DNA of 64,000 nucleotides, taken from NCBI GenBank assembly GCA_041753075.1, contig JBGSVE010000044.1, positions 5,134 to 69,133 on the forward strand. Reading direction: 5' to 3'. The stretch is from UBA6163 sp041753075. Its GTDB lineage: Bacteria > Planctomycetota > Planctomycetia > Pirellulales > Pirellulaceae. The position numbers and the translations under genes are program-made. The notes beneath the pieces are model-generated. The model was not told where the DNA came from. It worked only from the letters and a program-made list of their open reading frames with translations, and did not search any database. Below are positions 53,411 to 63,400 of this stretch, piece after piece (the first letter of the stretch is position 1; each line of letters begins with the position of its first letter).

Positions 53411-56400
53411 ATGGACGGAATCATTCAACGTTTAGCGCTGCTATGTGTCGTCGTTTGCGCGTGCGCCGTGCCTCCTTTATCGATCGCTCAAGAAACCGAG
53501 CGGCAGCCGCAGGCGACCACCAAGACGAAACTTGGCGGAACGCTTCCAGCCCTTCGCGACTGGATCAACTCGACCCGCCTCGGCCAATCCAGTCGGCCCA
53601 GTGATGGTGCGGTGAAGCCGGCTTCGGCCCAGAGTTCCAGCGCCGCGAAATCCGACGAAGCGCCAACGATCGATGCGGTCCCGATGGTCGCAACGCCGCC
53701 GACGGACGCGCGAACGCCATTGCCCCAATCAATGTTCAACGGCACCTTTCACGGTCAGCCTGTCGCGGTCGATCAAAGCGATTTGCAATTGGCGACTTAC
53801 GGTTCGCAAGGCTACATCGCACCGGGACCGCCCGGTGGCAAAGAGCCTGATATAGGACCGGCGGGCTCCGACCCTTGGGACTTGGCCCGGCGACTTGGCA
53901 TCGCCGACAATTCGTCGTATCCGATTCCCGAACTGTTGCGGTTTGATGACCTTTCCAAACAATCAGCCGCCGACGCCTTCGCCAAAAGCGAAGGCTGTAC
54001 GCATTGTCATACCAACGTCGGCAACATGCACCCGGAAAACACCGTCCAGATCGGTTGCACCGACTGCCACGGCGGCGATGCTCAAACGGTTGACAAGAAG
54101 CGCGCCCACGTTCATCCCAAAATCGGTGGTGTGTGGAACAGCAGCGCGAACCCGGTGCGCAGTTACACGTTGCTCAACCACGAATCGCCTGAGTTCATTC
54201 GTTTCGTCAATCCCGGCGACTTGCGCGTCGCTCATATTGCTTGCGGCCAATGTCACGCCAACGAAGTGTTGCAACTTCGCAAGAGCATGATGACGCACGG
54301 TTGCATGTTGTGGGGCGCAGCTCTTTACAACAACGGCAGCACCGGCAAAAAGCATGCTCAGTACGGCGAGTCGTATTCGATGCAGGGCGCTCCCCAGCGG
54401 ATGCAGACCGTGCCGCTTCCGACCGAAGAAGAGACTCGCACCAAGGGCGTGCTGGCCAGCCTCGATCCGCTTTATCCGTACCAAATTTCGCCGCCGGGCA
54501 ACGTGTTGCGAATTTTTGAACGCGGCGGTCGCTTTCGTCCCGAAACGGGAATTCCCGAGCGGCTCGAAGAACCCGGTCGCCCACGCGAACGCTTGAGCAA
54601 CCGTGGCTTGGGAACCGAAAACCGCACCGACCCGGTGTTTATCGGACTAGCGAAAACGCGTTTGCTCGACCCGACGCTGAACTTCATGGGCACCAACGAT
54701 CACCCCGGCGATTATCGCAGCAGCGGTTGCAGCGCTTGCCACGTCTTGTATGCCAATGATCGCAGCCGCACACACAGCGGCTTCACCGCTAAATACGGCA
54801 ACGGCGGGACCGCCGCAGCCCAAACCGATGACTGGGTCAAATACATCGACCCAACGATTCCCAAGGATGAACCTGGCCACCCGATCCAGCACAAGTTCGA
54901 GTTGCGGATGCCAACGGCGCAGTGCATGGTATGCCACATTCACCCCGGGACCAACGTGCTTAACACCTACGTCGGTTACATGTGGTGGGACAACGAAACC
55001 GATGGCGAGTTAATGTATCCCAAGGAGCAAAAGAAACTCAGCGCCGAAGAATACATTCGCGCCGCAGAGCTCAACCCCGAAGAAGCGTCAGCCCGCGGTA
55101 ATTGGGGCGAACCCGATTTTCTGGCCAACGTCACCGACCTCAATCCACATTTGCGCCATACACAGTTTGCCGATTTCCACGGCCACGGTTGGGTGTTTCG
55201 CGCGGTGTTCAAGAAAGATCGCGCCGGCAAACTGCTCGATTGGAAGAATGATCCCATTGGCGAAGTCACGAACGACAAATTGGTTGCCGCCGTCGAGTCG
55301 CCGACGCCCCAAGAACAACAAGACGGAAAATGTCATGACGGTTTGCCGGTTCACATGATGGACATCCACATGGAAAAAGGCATGCACTGCACCGATTGTC
55401 ACTTCTACAACGATGGCCACGGCAACACGAAGTTGTACAGCGAAGTTCGCGCGGCTATTGAGATCCAGTGCATCGATTGTCACGGTACATCGACGCAAAC
55501 GTTGACCGAAAAAGTTGAATCACAATTGCGTAGTGGCGACGCGCCCCGCTTACCCACCAGCGGACCTTCGGCACCCGTCGGCGGATCGAATTTGCTCGCC
55601 ATGCGAACGACCTTTGGCAAGCCGCGATTCGAGATTATCTTTGAACCCGGCGACAAACCGAAGTTGATCCAGCGCAGCACGGTTGAACCGGACCTGTGGT
55701 GGGAAGTCAAACAAACCGCTGACACCGTGCGGCCCGATCACCCCGATTACAACCCGCGCAGCCACGCGGCCAAAAGCGTCCGCATGGGCGAAGACGGACG
55801 CGTGACCTGGGGTGGAACGACGACAGAGGAATTGATGCAGTGTGCGCACGCCGACAACAACATGTCGTGTATTGCTTGTCATAGCAGTTGGAATCCAAGT
55901 TGCTTCGGTTGCCACTTGCCGCAGCGCGCTAACATCAAGGCACCGGAGTTGCACTCCAACGGCGACGTAACGCGAAACCGCACGGCGTACAATTTCCAAA
56001 CGCTGCGTGATGACGTTTTCATGCTCGCTCGCGATGGCACCGTCACCGGTAATCGCATCGGTCCGGCGCGAAGCAGTTGTGCGATCCACGTCAGCAGCTT
56101 CAACGCCAATCGCGAGGCGATCTACACTCAACAGCAAACGATCAGCGGCGACGGCATGAGCGGCATTGCGTTCAGCACGAACGTTCCGCACACTGTTCGC
56201 GGTGGGGCCGGCTGGGAGAACGAAGCCGATCCGAACCATTCGGGTATTTACGAAACGAAGTCGTGTACCGATTGCCATTTGGCCGGTGCCGGCGACAACA
56301 ACGCCACCATGGCTCAATTGCTGATGCAGGGCACGGGCTTCACCAACTTCATTGGCAAGTATTGTTACGTCGCCGCAGGCGAACACGGCTTCGAGGCGGT

Positions 56401-57805
56401 TATCGTGACCGAAAGCACCGAGCCGCAAGCCGTCTTCGGCAGCTCGCTGCATAAACTCGCCTACCCCGAAAACTACAAAGAGCATCTCGAACACAAGCGC
56501 GAGCTCGAACACAGTCACGAACACCCCGGACGCGACATCATCGAAGCGCTGTCGCCACGTTATCGCGAACCGGAGATTCTCGACCTGCAACATCGCGGCG
56601 AATACTTGTATGCCGCTTGCGGTGAAGGTGGATTGCGAGTCTTTGACATCGCGTTCATTGACCACAAAGCGTTCGCCGAACGGATCACCACCGCACCGGT
56701 CTCTCCGATCGGCCAACGATTCTATGTGCGCAGCAAATACGCCACCGCCGTTGCCGCACCAACGACCATTGCGCCAGATCCAACTCGCGTGCAAGATCCG
56801 TCGAACGAAGAGTCTGCGGTTCACCCGTTGTACGCCTACATCTATTTCACCGACCGCGAAGAGGGATTGATCCTCGTTGGCGCGGGCACGCTGTTGGACG
56901 GCAATCCGGTGAACAACTATCTTGAACGTGCCTTGACGTTCAATCCGAATCATTTGCTCAAGGGTGCTTCGTCAATTGCCATCGCGGGAACATACGCCTA
57001 CATCGGTTGTGATGCCGGTTTGGTCGTCGTTGACCTCGCCGACCCAACGTGCCCGAAGGTCACGGCGGTCTTAAGCGACATTCATCATCCGCACAGCATC
57101 GCGGTGCAGTTCCGCTATGCGTTTGTAACGGACGAGCATGGCGTCAAGGTGCTTGATGTGACTGATCTCGCCCAACCGCGGATCGTTCACGATGTCGAAG
57201 TCGAAGACGCTCACGGCATCTATGTCGCAAGAACTTACGCCTATGTCGCTGCGGGCAAGAACGGCTTGGTAATTCTTGACATTAAGTATCCCGAGCACGC
57301 TCACGTCGACCAAGTTTACAACGCCAATGGATGCCTCAATGATGCCCATGACGTTCAACTTGGGATCACCAACGTCAGCCAGTTTGCCTACGTCGCCGAC
57401 GGCAAGAATGGTTTGCGGGTGATTCAATTGACCAGTCCCGAAGTGCTGGGCAACGATGGCTTCAGTCCACGTCCGGCACCGTTCTTGGTGGCCAGTTACA
57501 AGCTTCCCAAGGATGGCCATGCATTGGCCATCAGCCGCGGCATGGATCGCGACCGCGCGGTCGACGAAAGCGGTAACCAGATCGCGGTGTTTGGTCGTGT
57601 CGGTGCTCGGCCGCTTAACGCTGCCGAAGCCGCCAAGATGTACCGTCGTGCCGATGGTTCGCCGTGGTTCGTCAGCGACAACGTGTTTGACCCACGGTAT
57701 TTCAAGGTCACCGTCCCGCCTAAGCAAGTCGCTCCGCTGAAGCTGGAGACGAATTCCACGCCACGCGCAACGGTGAGCGACAATTTCGACCCGTTTGCGC
57801 AGTAG
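53411..57805 (+). CDS. Ten-CXXCH multiheme cytochrome c fused to an LVIVD beta-propeller
   Basis: 1464 residues. Signal peptide to about 26 (LALLCVVVCACAVPPLSIAQ), then a disordered linker to about 110. Ten CXXCH motifs bind covalent heme: CTHCH (about 196), CTDCH (216), CGQCH (278), CSACH (440), CMVCH (505), CTDCH (660), CIDCH (687), CIACH (820), CFGCH (832) and CTDCH (952). From about 1060 the sequence turns into LVIVD-type propeller repeats: GEYLYAACGEGGLRVFDIA, TYAYIGCDAGLVVVDLADP, RYAFVTDEHGVKVLDVTD, TYAYVAAGKNGLVILDIKYP, FAYVADGKNGLRVIQLTSP. A periplasmic or surface electron carrier is near certain from the hemes; whether it is an oxidoreductase, and with what partner, is not known. It follows the barrel gene by 53 bp. 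Confidence 0.88.
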   Translation: MDGIIQRLALLCVVVCACAVPPLSIAQETERQPQATTKTKLGGTLPALRDWINSTRLGQSSRPSDGAVKPASAQSSSAAKSDEAPTIDAVPMVATPPTDARTPLPQSMFNGTFHGQPVAVDQSDLQLATYGSQGYIAPGPPGGKEPDIGPAGSDPWDLARRLGIADNSSYPIPELLRFDDLSKQSAADAFAKSEGCTHCHTNVGNMHPENTVQIGCTDCHGGDAQTVDKKRAHVHPKIGGVWNSSANPVRSYTLLNHESPEFIRFVNPGDLRVAHIACGQCHANEVLQLRKSMMTHGCMLWGAALYNNGSTGKKHAQYGESYSMQGAPQRMQTVPLPTEEETRTKGVLASLDPLYPYQISPPGNVLRIFERGGRFRPETGIPERLEEPGRPRERLSNRGLGTENRTDPVFIGLAKTRLLDPTLNFMGTNDHPGDYRSSGCSACHVLYANDRSRTHSGFTAKYGNGGTAAAQTDDWVKYIDPTIPKDEPGHPIQHKFELRMPTAQCMVCHIHPGTNVLNTYVGYMWWDNETDGELMYPKEQKKLSAEEYIRAAELNPEEASARGNWGEPDFLANVTDLNPHLRHTQFADFHGHGWVFRAVFKKDRAGKLLDWKNDPIGEVTNDKLVAAVESPTPQEQQDGKCHDGLPVHMMDIHMEKGMHCTDCHFYNDGHGNTKLYSEVRAAIEIQCIDCHGTSTQTLTEKVESQLRSGDAPRLPTSGPSAPVGGSNLLAMRTTFGKPRFEIIFEPGDKPKLIQRSTVEPDLWWEVKQTADTVRPDHPDYNPRSHAAKSVRMGEDGRVTWGGTTTEELMQCAHADNNMSCIACHSSWNPSCFGCHLPQRANIKAPELHSNGDVTRNRTAYNFQTLRDDVFMLARDGTVTGNRIGPARSSCAIHVSSFNANREAIYTQQQTISGDGMSGIAFSTNVPHTVRGGAGWENEADPNHSGIYETKSCTDCHLAGAGDNNATMAQLLMQGTGFTNFIGKYCYVAAGEHGFEAVIVTESTEPQAVFGSSLHKLAYPENYKEHLEHKRELEHSHEHPGRDIIEALSPRYREPEILDLQHRGEYLYAACGEGGLRVFDIAFIDHKAFAERITTAPVSPIGQRFYVRSKYATAVAAPTTIAPDPTRVQDPSNEESAVHPLYAYIYFTDREEGLILVGAGTLLDGNPVNNYLERALTFNPNHLLKGASSIAIAGTYAYIGCDAGLVVVDLADPTCPKVTAVLSDIHHPHSIAVQFRYAFVTDEHGVKVLDVTDLAQPRIVHDVEVEDAHGIYVARTYAYVAAGKNGLVILDIKYPEHAHVDQVYNANGCLNDAHDVQLGITNVSQFAYVADGKNGLRVIQLTSPEVLGNDGFSPRPAPFLVASYKLPKDGHALAISRGMDRDRAVDESGNQIAVFGRVGARPLNAAEAAKMYRRADGSPWFVSDNVFDPRYFKVTVPPKQVAPLKLETNSTPRATVSDNFDPFAQ

Positions 57806-57892
57806 TCGCGGCAATGGGGACTCGCAACTCGGCCAGCGAGCGAATAGGCTAATAAAGCTGATTCGAATGTCGAGCGCCCGAAGGACTACTCC

Positions 57893-59011
57893 ATGCTTAT
57901 TGCCACTGCCGCGCACTCCCTAGACTCTCACCCCGCGGCCCAGTTCGTCGGACTGCCGCTCGCCGCAGCCATTCCGCCACAGGTGATCTGGTTGATTTTA
58001 GCTGTCGCGGCGGTGTTGATCGTCGTGTTGGTAATCGGCATTGTGTTCGCCAGCTATTTCGGTTTGTGGGTGCAATCATTGTTGACCGGTGCCGACATTG
58101 GAATTTTTGATCTGTTCGGCATGACGCTACGCAAAGTGAACGCTCGCTCGATTGTCCGCAGCAAGATCATGGCAACGCAGGCTGGTCTGGTCGATCCTGA
58201 GTTGACCAGCCGCGCGCTGGAGGCGCACGATTTGGCCGGTGGCAATGTCCAACAAGTGATTCGCGCGTTGATTGCTGCGAAGAAGGCGAAAACAATTTCG
58301 CTCAGTTTTCGCGAGGCGACGGCGATCGACTTGGCCGGTCGTGACGTGCTCGAATCGGTTCAAACCAGCGTTTACCCCAAGGTGATCGATTGTCCGCCAC
58401 GCGGTTCGGCGAAACCTTCGCTTGATGCCGTGGCCAAGGATGGAATTCAATTGAGGGTCAAAGCTCGCGTCACGGTGCGAGCCAATTTGCAACAATTGAT
58501 TGGCGGTGCAACCGAGGAAACGATCATTGCCCGAGTCGGTGAAGGCATTGTTAGCGCGATCGGCAGCTCCGACAGCCACAAGTCAGTTTTGCAGAATCCT
58601 GACGTGATTAGCAAGACGGTACTGGCCAAGCGACTCGATTCGCAAACTGCATTCGAGATCGTTTCGATCGACATCGCGGATATCGACGTGGGCGAAAACA
58701 TTGGCGCACGGTTGCAGGCTGACCAAGCCGAAGCCGACACCCAGGTTGCTCGCGCCGCGGCCGAAAGCAAGCGTGCCGAGGCCGTCGCCGAGGAGCAAGA
58801 GATGGTTGCCAAGATCGAACAATCCCGTGCCAAGGTTGTCGAGGCCGAAGCCGCCGTCCCGCGCGCAATGGCCGACGCGTTCCGCAACGGCAAATTGAGC
58901 ATTACCGATTACTTTAAGCTCCAGAACATCAACGCTGATACCGACATGCGCAAGTCGCTCGCCAAGTCGGCCAAAGATTCTGGGGCCAACACCAGTCAAC
59001 GTCTAGCGTAA
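57893..59011 (+). CDS. floA: Flotillin-like protein FloA
   Basis: 372 residues. FloA forms ring-like assemblies in membrane microdomains and organises membrane proteins. An N-terminal polar stretch precedes the membrane segment (VIWLILAVAAVLIVVLVIGIVFAS, about 31-54), followed by the FloA core: DIGIFDLFGMTLRKVN, SKIMATQAGL, GNVQQVIRALIAAKKA, ATAIDLAGRDVLESVQTSV, then AKDGIQLRVKARVTVRANL and a long Ala/Glu-rich coiled coil (EADTQVARAAAESKRAEAVAEEQEM...). The usual length is about 330; the N-terminus is 25 residues longer. No nfeD gene is nearby. It stands 87 bp after the cytochrome and 10 bp before the next small gene. Confidence 0.9.
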   Translation: MLIATAAHSLDSHPAAQFVGLPLAAAIPPQVIWLILAVAAVLIVVLVIGIVFASYFGLWVQSLLTGADIGIFDLFGMTLRKVNARSIVRSKIMATQAGLVDPELTSRALEAHDLAGGNVQQVIRALIAAKKAKTISLSFREATAIDLAGRDVLESVQTSVYPKVIDCPPRGSAKPSLDAVAKDGIQLRVKARVTVRANLQQLIGGATEETIIARVGEGIVSAIGSSDSHKSVLQNPDVISKTVLAKRLDSQTAFEIVSIDIADIDVGENIGARLQADQAEADTQVARAAAESKRAEAVAEEQEMVAKIEQSRAKVVEAEAAVPRAMADAFRNGKLSITDYFKLQNINADTDMRKSLAKSAKDSGANTSQRLA

Positions 59012-59021
59012 GAGCAAATCG

Positions 59022-59528
59022 ATGGACGATATCGAAGACTTTCTTCGCCGCGCCGCCGAGCGTCGCCAAGCCAAAGCGTCGCAATCGCCGGCTCCTGCAT
59101 CCAAACCAAAACCTGCACCGGAGTATACCGATGCACGTGCGGAGCGGATGCCGCGAAAGCGTGATGAAGAACCGGCACCGATCCAGGCGATTCTGGTCGA
59201 AGAACATAACGAGCCGCTGGCGGACCATCTCGCACAAGTCAAACGACAACGCCAGGTCGTTGCCGCCAAAGCCGATAAGCGACGTGCCGGCGGCAGCGTC
59301 AAACCAATGACGCCACCAGTCACCGCCGCGCCAGCATCGAGTCGCGCAGCTAGTCCTCCGCTGCAAAAACCAGCCGGACAAAGACTCGGTTCGTCTCAAA
59401 CCCAATCGGCATCAAGGTCTCCTGGAACCGCCGCCGACGGTTTAATTGAACTACTGAAGCGGCCCGAGGGGATTGCGCAGGCATTTTTGTTGCAAGAGAT
59501 TCTGAGACGACCCACTGAGCGCTGGTAA
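59022..59528 (+). CDS. Hypothetical Pro/Ala/Lys-rich protein behind floA
   Basis: 168 residues. It begins DDIEDFLRRAAERRQAKA, a short charged helix, continues with a Pro/Ala/Lys-rich low-complexity stretch (about 25-135), and ends with a hydrophobic helix-like tail (DGLIELLKRPEGIAQAFLLQEILRRP). There is no signal peptide. The tail resembles a docking helix, the middle a disordered linker. The gene is 10 bp from floA, so it may assist or sit on the flotillin assembly; this is inference from position. No family recognised. Confidence 0.65.
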   Translation: MDDIEDFLRRAAERRQAKASQSPAPASKPKPAPEYTDARAERMPRKRDEEPAPIQAILVEEHNEPLADHLAQVKRQRQVVAAKADKRRAGGSVKPMTPPVTAAPASSRAASPPLQKPAGQRLGSSQTQSASRSPGTAADGLIELLKRPEGIAQAFLLQEILRRPTERW

Positions 59529-59547
59529 TTTTCAAACAGAGCCAAGT

Positions 59548-60432
59548 ATGACGTCGATCGAGCGAGTTGGATGGATTGGCACCGGAGTAATGGGCCACAG
59601 CATGGCAGGTCACTTGCTTGATGCTGGGTATGCGCTGACAGTTTTTAACCGATCACCGGAGAAAGCCGGCGCACTGGTGGTTCGCGGCGCGACGCTCGCC
59701 GATTCGCCCAAACAGGTTGCCCAGCAAAGCGACATTGTTTTCACGATTGTTGGTTTTCCGGCTGACGTGCGTCAGGTGATCTTGGGCGTCGACGGCGTCA
59801 TCGAAGGCGTTATGCCGGGCAATCTCGTGATTGACATGACGACCAGCCAACCAACGCTTGCAGCGGAGATTGCCGAGAAACTTGGCGAGCATGACGTCGC
59901 CAGCTTGGATGCACCGGTCAGCGGTGGCGATGTTGGTGCCAAAAACGCAGCGCTATCGATCATGGTCGGCGGCACGTCCGCGGCATTTGATCGTGCGCTG
60001 CCACTGTTTGAAAAAATGGGCAAGACGATTGTTCACCAGGGTGACGCCGGTGCCGGCCAACATACCAAGATGGTCAACCAGATTTTGGTTGCCGCAAACA
60101 TGATTGGCGTTTGCGAGGCACTGTTATACGCCCAAGCCGCCGGACTCGACGCTGCATTGATGCTGCGGTCGGTTTCCTCGGGTGCCGCAGCGAACTGGGC
60201 ACTGCTCAACTTGGCTCCGAAAATCATCGACGGTGACTTCGCGCCCGGATTCTATGTCGAGCATTTCATCAAGGATATGGGGATCGTGCTGGATGAGGCC
60301 GCGCGAATGCAAATCGCCTTGCCCGGCTTGGCGCTCGTCCGGCAACTCTACACCGTGGTCGCTGCCCAAGGCCACGTCCGCAGCGGGACTCAGGCACTCG
60401 TGCTGGCCCTGCGAGCGATGAGCGGACGGTAG
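59548..60432 (+). CDS. 3-hydroxyisobutyrate dehydrogenase-family oxidoreductase
   Basis: 294 residues, the usual length. NAD(P)-dependent beta-hydroxyacid dehydrogenases oxidise 3-hydroxyisobutyrate, tartronate semialdehyde and related acids. The N-terminal Rossmann motif VGWIGTGVMGHSMAGHLLDAGY is complete, followed by VFNRSPEKA, DAPVSGGDVGAKNAALSIMVGG (substrate-binding SGG) and the catalytic Lys in GAGQHTKMVNQIL (about 172). The C-terminal helical domain ends FYVEHFIKDMGIVLDEAARM...GTQALVLALRAM. The gene's last third is read on the other strand as the end of the following gene. It is 19 bp after the small floA-linked gene. Confidence 0.9.
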   Translation: MTSIERVGWIGTGVMGHSMAGHLLDAGYALTVFNRSPEKAGALVVRGATLADSPKQVAQQSDIVFTIVGFPADVRQVILGVDGVIEGVMPGNLVIDMTTSQPTLAAEIAEKLGEHDVASLDAPVSGGDVGAKNAALSIMVGGTSAAFDRALPLFEKMGKTIVHQGDAGAGQHTKMVNQILVAANMIGVCEALLYAQAAGLDAALMLRSVSSGAAANWALLNLAPKIIDGDFAPGFYVEHFIKDMGIVLDEAARMQIALPGLALVRQLYTVVAAQGHVRSGTQALVLALRAMSGR

Positions 60433-63400
60433 TTCGGACAACTGCTGCAACGTATCGATCAATTTGGAGAGCACTTCCTGGTATCGCCACGACGGGACGC
60501 CCACGGACGCTGCAGGTTGCGAAATCGTCTCTAAGCACCGCTGCAAATTGCGTCTCATACCAGGCGTCGCATCACCTTGCTTTGCCGCAACCATGCAGGT
60601 ATCGGCCAGCACATCTGCCGACGCCAGCGCCATATACGGCTGCCCAGCATGAATCGCAGCGACAGCCCGATACCAAGTCAGACTTAGCGGCTTGACAAAG
60701 GCTGCAGCCCGATCGGCGATGTAGACCGCTTCCAAACCCAGCTCCTGACGAGTCAGAATGGTCACACCGGACTTCTCGTTGCGCCACAACAGCCGCGCCA
60801 TCGTTGCGATTTCAAATTCGTTCGCATCGACGGAGACTTGCGCCAATACGGCATCATTCTGTTCGGCTGGCCCGAGGTCGCCGTCAGCCATCGCTTTCAT
60901 TATTTCGTAGATCAGACGCTGGCTTGCGTTGAGCCGCGATTCACATTGTTGTTTCAACGGCTTGTCGAGCCGCGTTCGCCGCCGTGGGTCGATCAATGAT
61001 TGCGTCAACAGTTCGCTGGCAATTTCGGGTGATAGCCAATCTGGGTTTGCTGCTACGGTATCAACCAAGCTGGCGGTGGACTGTTTATTGTCATCAGCCC
61101 ATGATGACAGCAGCAAACGACGTGATGGATCCGTTTCGCGGGGCAATATGAATTTGGAGACGTACACGTTTCCGCGCCTCCGCAACCACATCGCCGCGAG
61201 CGCATGGAGATCAAGACTCGGACAAACCTGCTTCGCTTCTTCAATCGATCGCGCCAGTGGCGAGAACCCCGCGACGAAAAAGCGGGTTTTCTTGGCATCG
61301 TGGCCGCGCAGCAGAGCCGGGGCGCGCACGGCCAACCAATTGTTCGCATCGGAGATGACATCGGCGTCGCCACACATTTTTTCCAATCCGCGCTCGTCGG
61401 CGGTCAACCAAGAAAACGCGTGCGTCGGTGTAATCAGACCTAAGCGATGAAAGTAGTCGCGATCAACTTCGTTTAAGTGGCATTGAATCGAACCATCGGC
61501 GCCGAGTTCGCCGAAGCGTTCCGGTTGCATGATTTGGTCCGAGGCGACAAACAGCAGTGATTCGCCCATCGGACGATACAATCGCACATAAGGAAAGACT
61601 TGACGCAGCGTCGCCGCCATCGAGCGGACCAGTTCCGCATCGACAAATTCCATGCCGATCCATTGCAAGAATACGCCGCCGGGATTCAATCTCTGTTTGG
61701 CACGCCGAGCGAATTCGACGGTGTAGAGATGCGACGCGCCAGCGGTCCAGGGGTGCGATGGCTGCGAGACGATCGTGTCGTACCGTTTGGAGGTCAATCC
61801 TAAGGCGCGCCGACCGTCGTTAACAAAAACCTGCACCCGAGGATCGCGCAGCGGATCGATCTCGCGAAAACCGCTAACCGCACGATTGGCTTCGATCACT
61901 GAAGGCGATAATTCGAGCACATCAATCTCTTGAACCGATTGCGGCACAAGGGAAGCAGCCACACCGCCGCCCAAACCGATCATCAACATCGACCTGATTT
62001 CGGGTCTGACCAGAGACGGCAGCGCTGCGAGGTAAGTTGCATCGGAATGCAAATCAATGCCGGCACCAGCGGGCGCAATCAATGACTCGGGCAACCCATT
62101 GGTTTGGAACCGCGTTGTTCCCCAGTCATAAAAAACGGCCACCGTGGCGGCTGGCCCGGCGCGATCATAGAGGATTTCGCCTTGGGTCAATTTGCCGTTG
62201 ATGGCCGATACGCGAATCACATTCTCAGGCCATTGTGGGCGGTACGCGATCGGCAGCGCGATCACAACAGCGAAGGCAATCCCATGGACAATTCGCAGCC
62301 GAAACGCGAATGCGGCGACTATTGCGATCAGCAGATTAAGCGACAACGCCAACATCGTCGCACCGTGATAGTGCAGTCGCGGCAGGATGAATGATCCGGT
62401 CGCAATCGCGCCAAAAATACCACCGAGCGTATTGCAAAAGTAGATCCACGCTGACGCGCCCGTCGCATCGCGCTCGTCGCGGGCATAAATACGAATCGCC
62501 AACGGAAAAGTTGCGCCGATGAACGTCGATGTTGGCAACAGGGTGATGATCGACGCAAAGACCTGTTGAGCCGTGATTGACCAAGCACCGGATTGACGCA
62601 GCTCCGCTCCGGCAAGTTGATTGATCCAGTAGAACGCAGCCAGGGCGAACATAACGATTCCGAGTTGGCAGTAGACAAACCATGTCGCCGCGCGAACTCG
62701 CGTGGTAGCGACTCGTGATGCAGCCAGTCCGCCGATGGCGATGCCCAATAGGAATCCGGCCAGCATCGTCGAGAAGGCGAAGATACTGCCGCCCAAGAAG
62801 TGAGACAGCATGCGCGTAAAAATAATCTCGTAGCCGAAAGAGGCGCCACCGCTGAGCGCAATTAACCAAGCGACCCAGCCGAAGCGAACCAGCGATTCAT
62901 CACCATCAACGTTGGCGGCAATCCGAGGCGCTGTTTGGCGACTCGCTCTGATCGGTTTTATGTCCTTGACCTGGGAGCCGGTCTCGACGACGGGGGCGCT
63001 GATCGTCATGGCCGAGACCACCTTCGGCTCCAGGCCGGCAAGTCGCAGAATCAACACAAACACAATTAAGTTGGCGACAACGCCGGCATACACGACGTTT
63101 CCAAGTCCAACTTTTGGCAACAACATAAAAGCGGCCACAAGCGTCCCCGCTACGGCACCAAACGTGTTGATCGCATACAGCCAACCGATCCGCGGGCCCA
63201 CATGCTCATCGCGCGAAACGACAAAGCGAGACAACAGCGGCAACGTGGCACCCATCATCGACGTGGGGATAAGTATCAACGTCCAAACGACCAGCATTCC
63301 GAACAGGCTAATTTGCCATTGTCCCGCTTCGGGGATCTCGTCCAATCCACCAAACATCCAATTGCCAAGCGATCGCGCCAAATTGATTCCAAGTGGAATC

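Noticed and set aside
55550..56953. Long open frame on the minus strand (467 codons)
   Set aside because: It lies fully antisense to the well-supported multiheme cytochrome and has no domain, signal or family pattern; GC-rich codon use keeps the opposite strand open.
57071..57916. Minus-strand open frame over the propeller end of the cytochrome
   Set aside because: Mirror of repeated propeller strands; no protein features and would run into the floA start.
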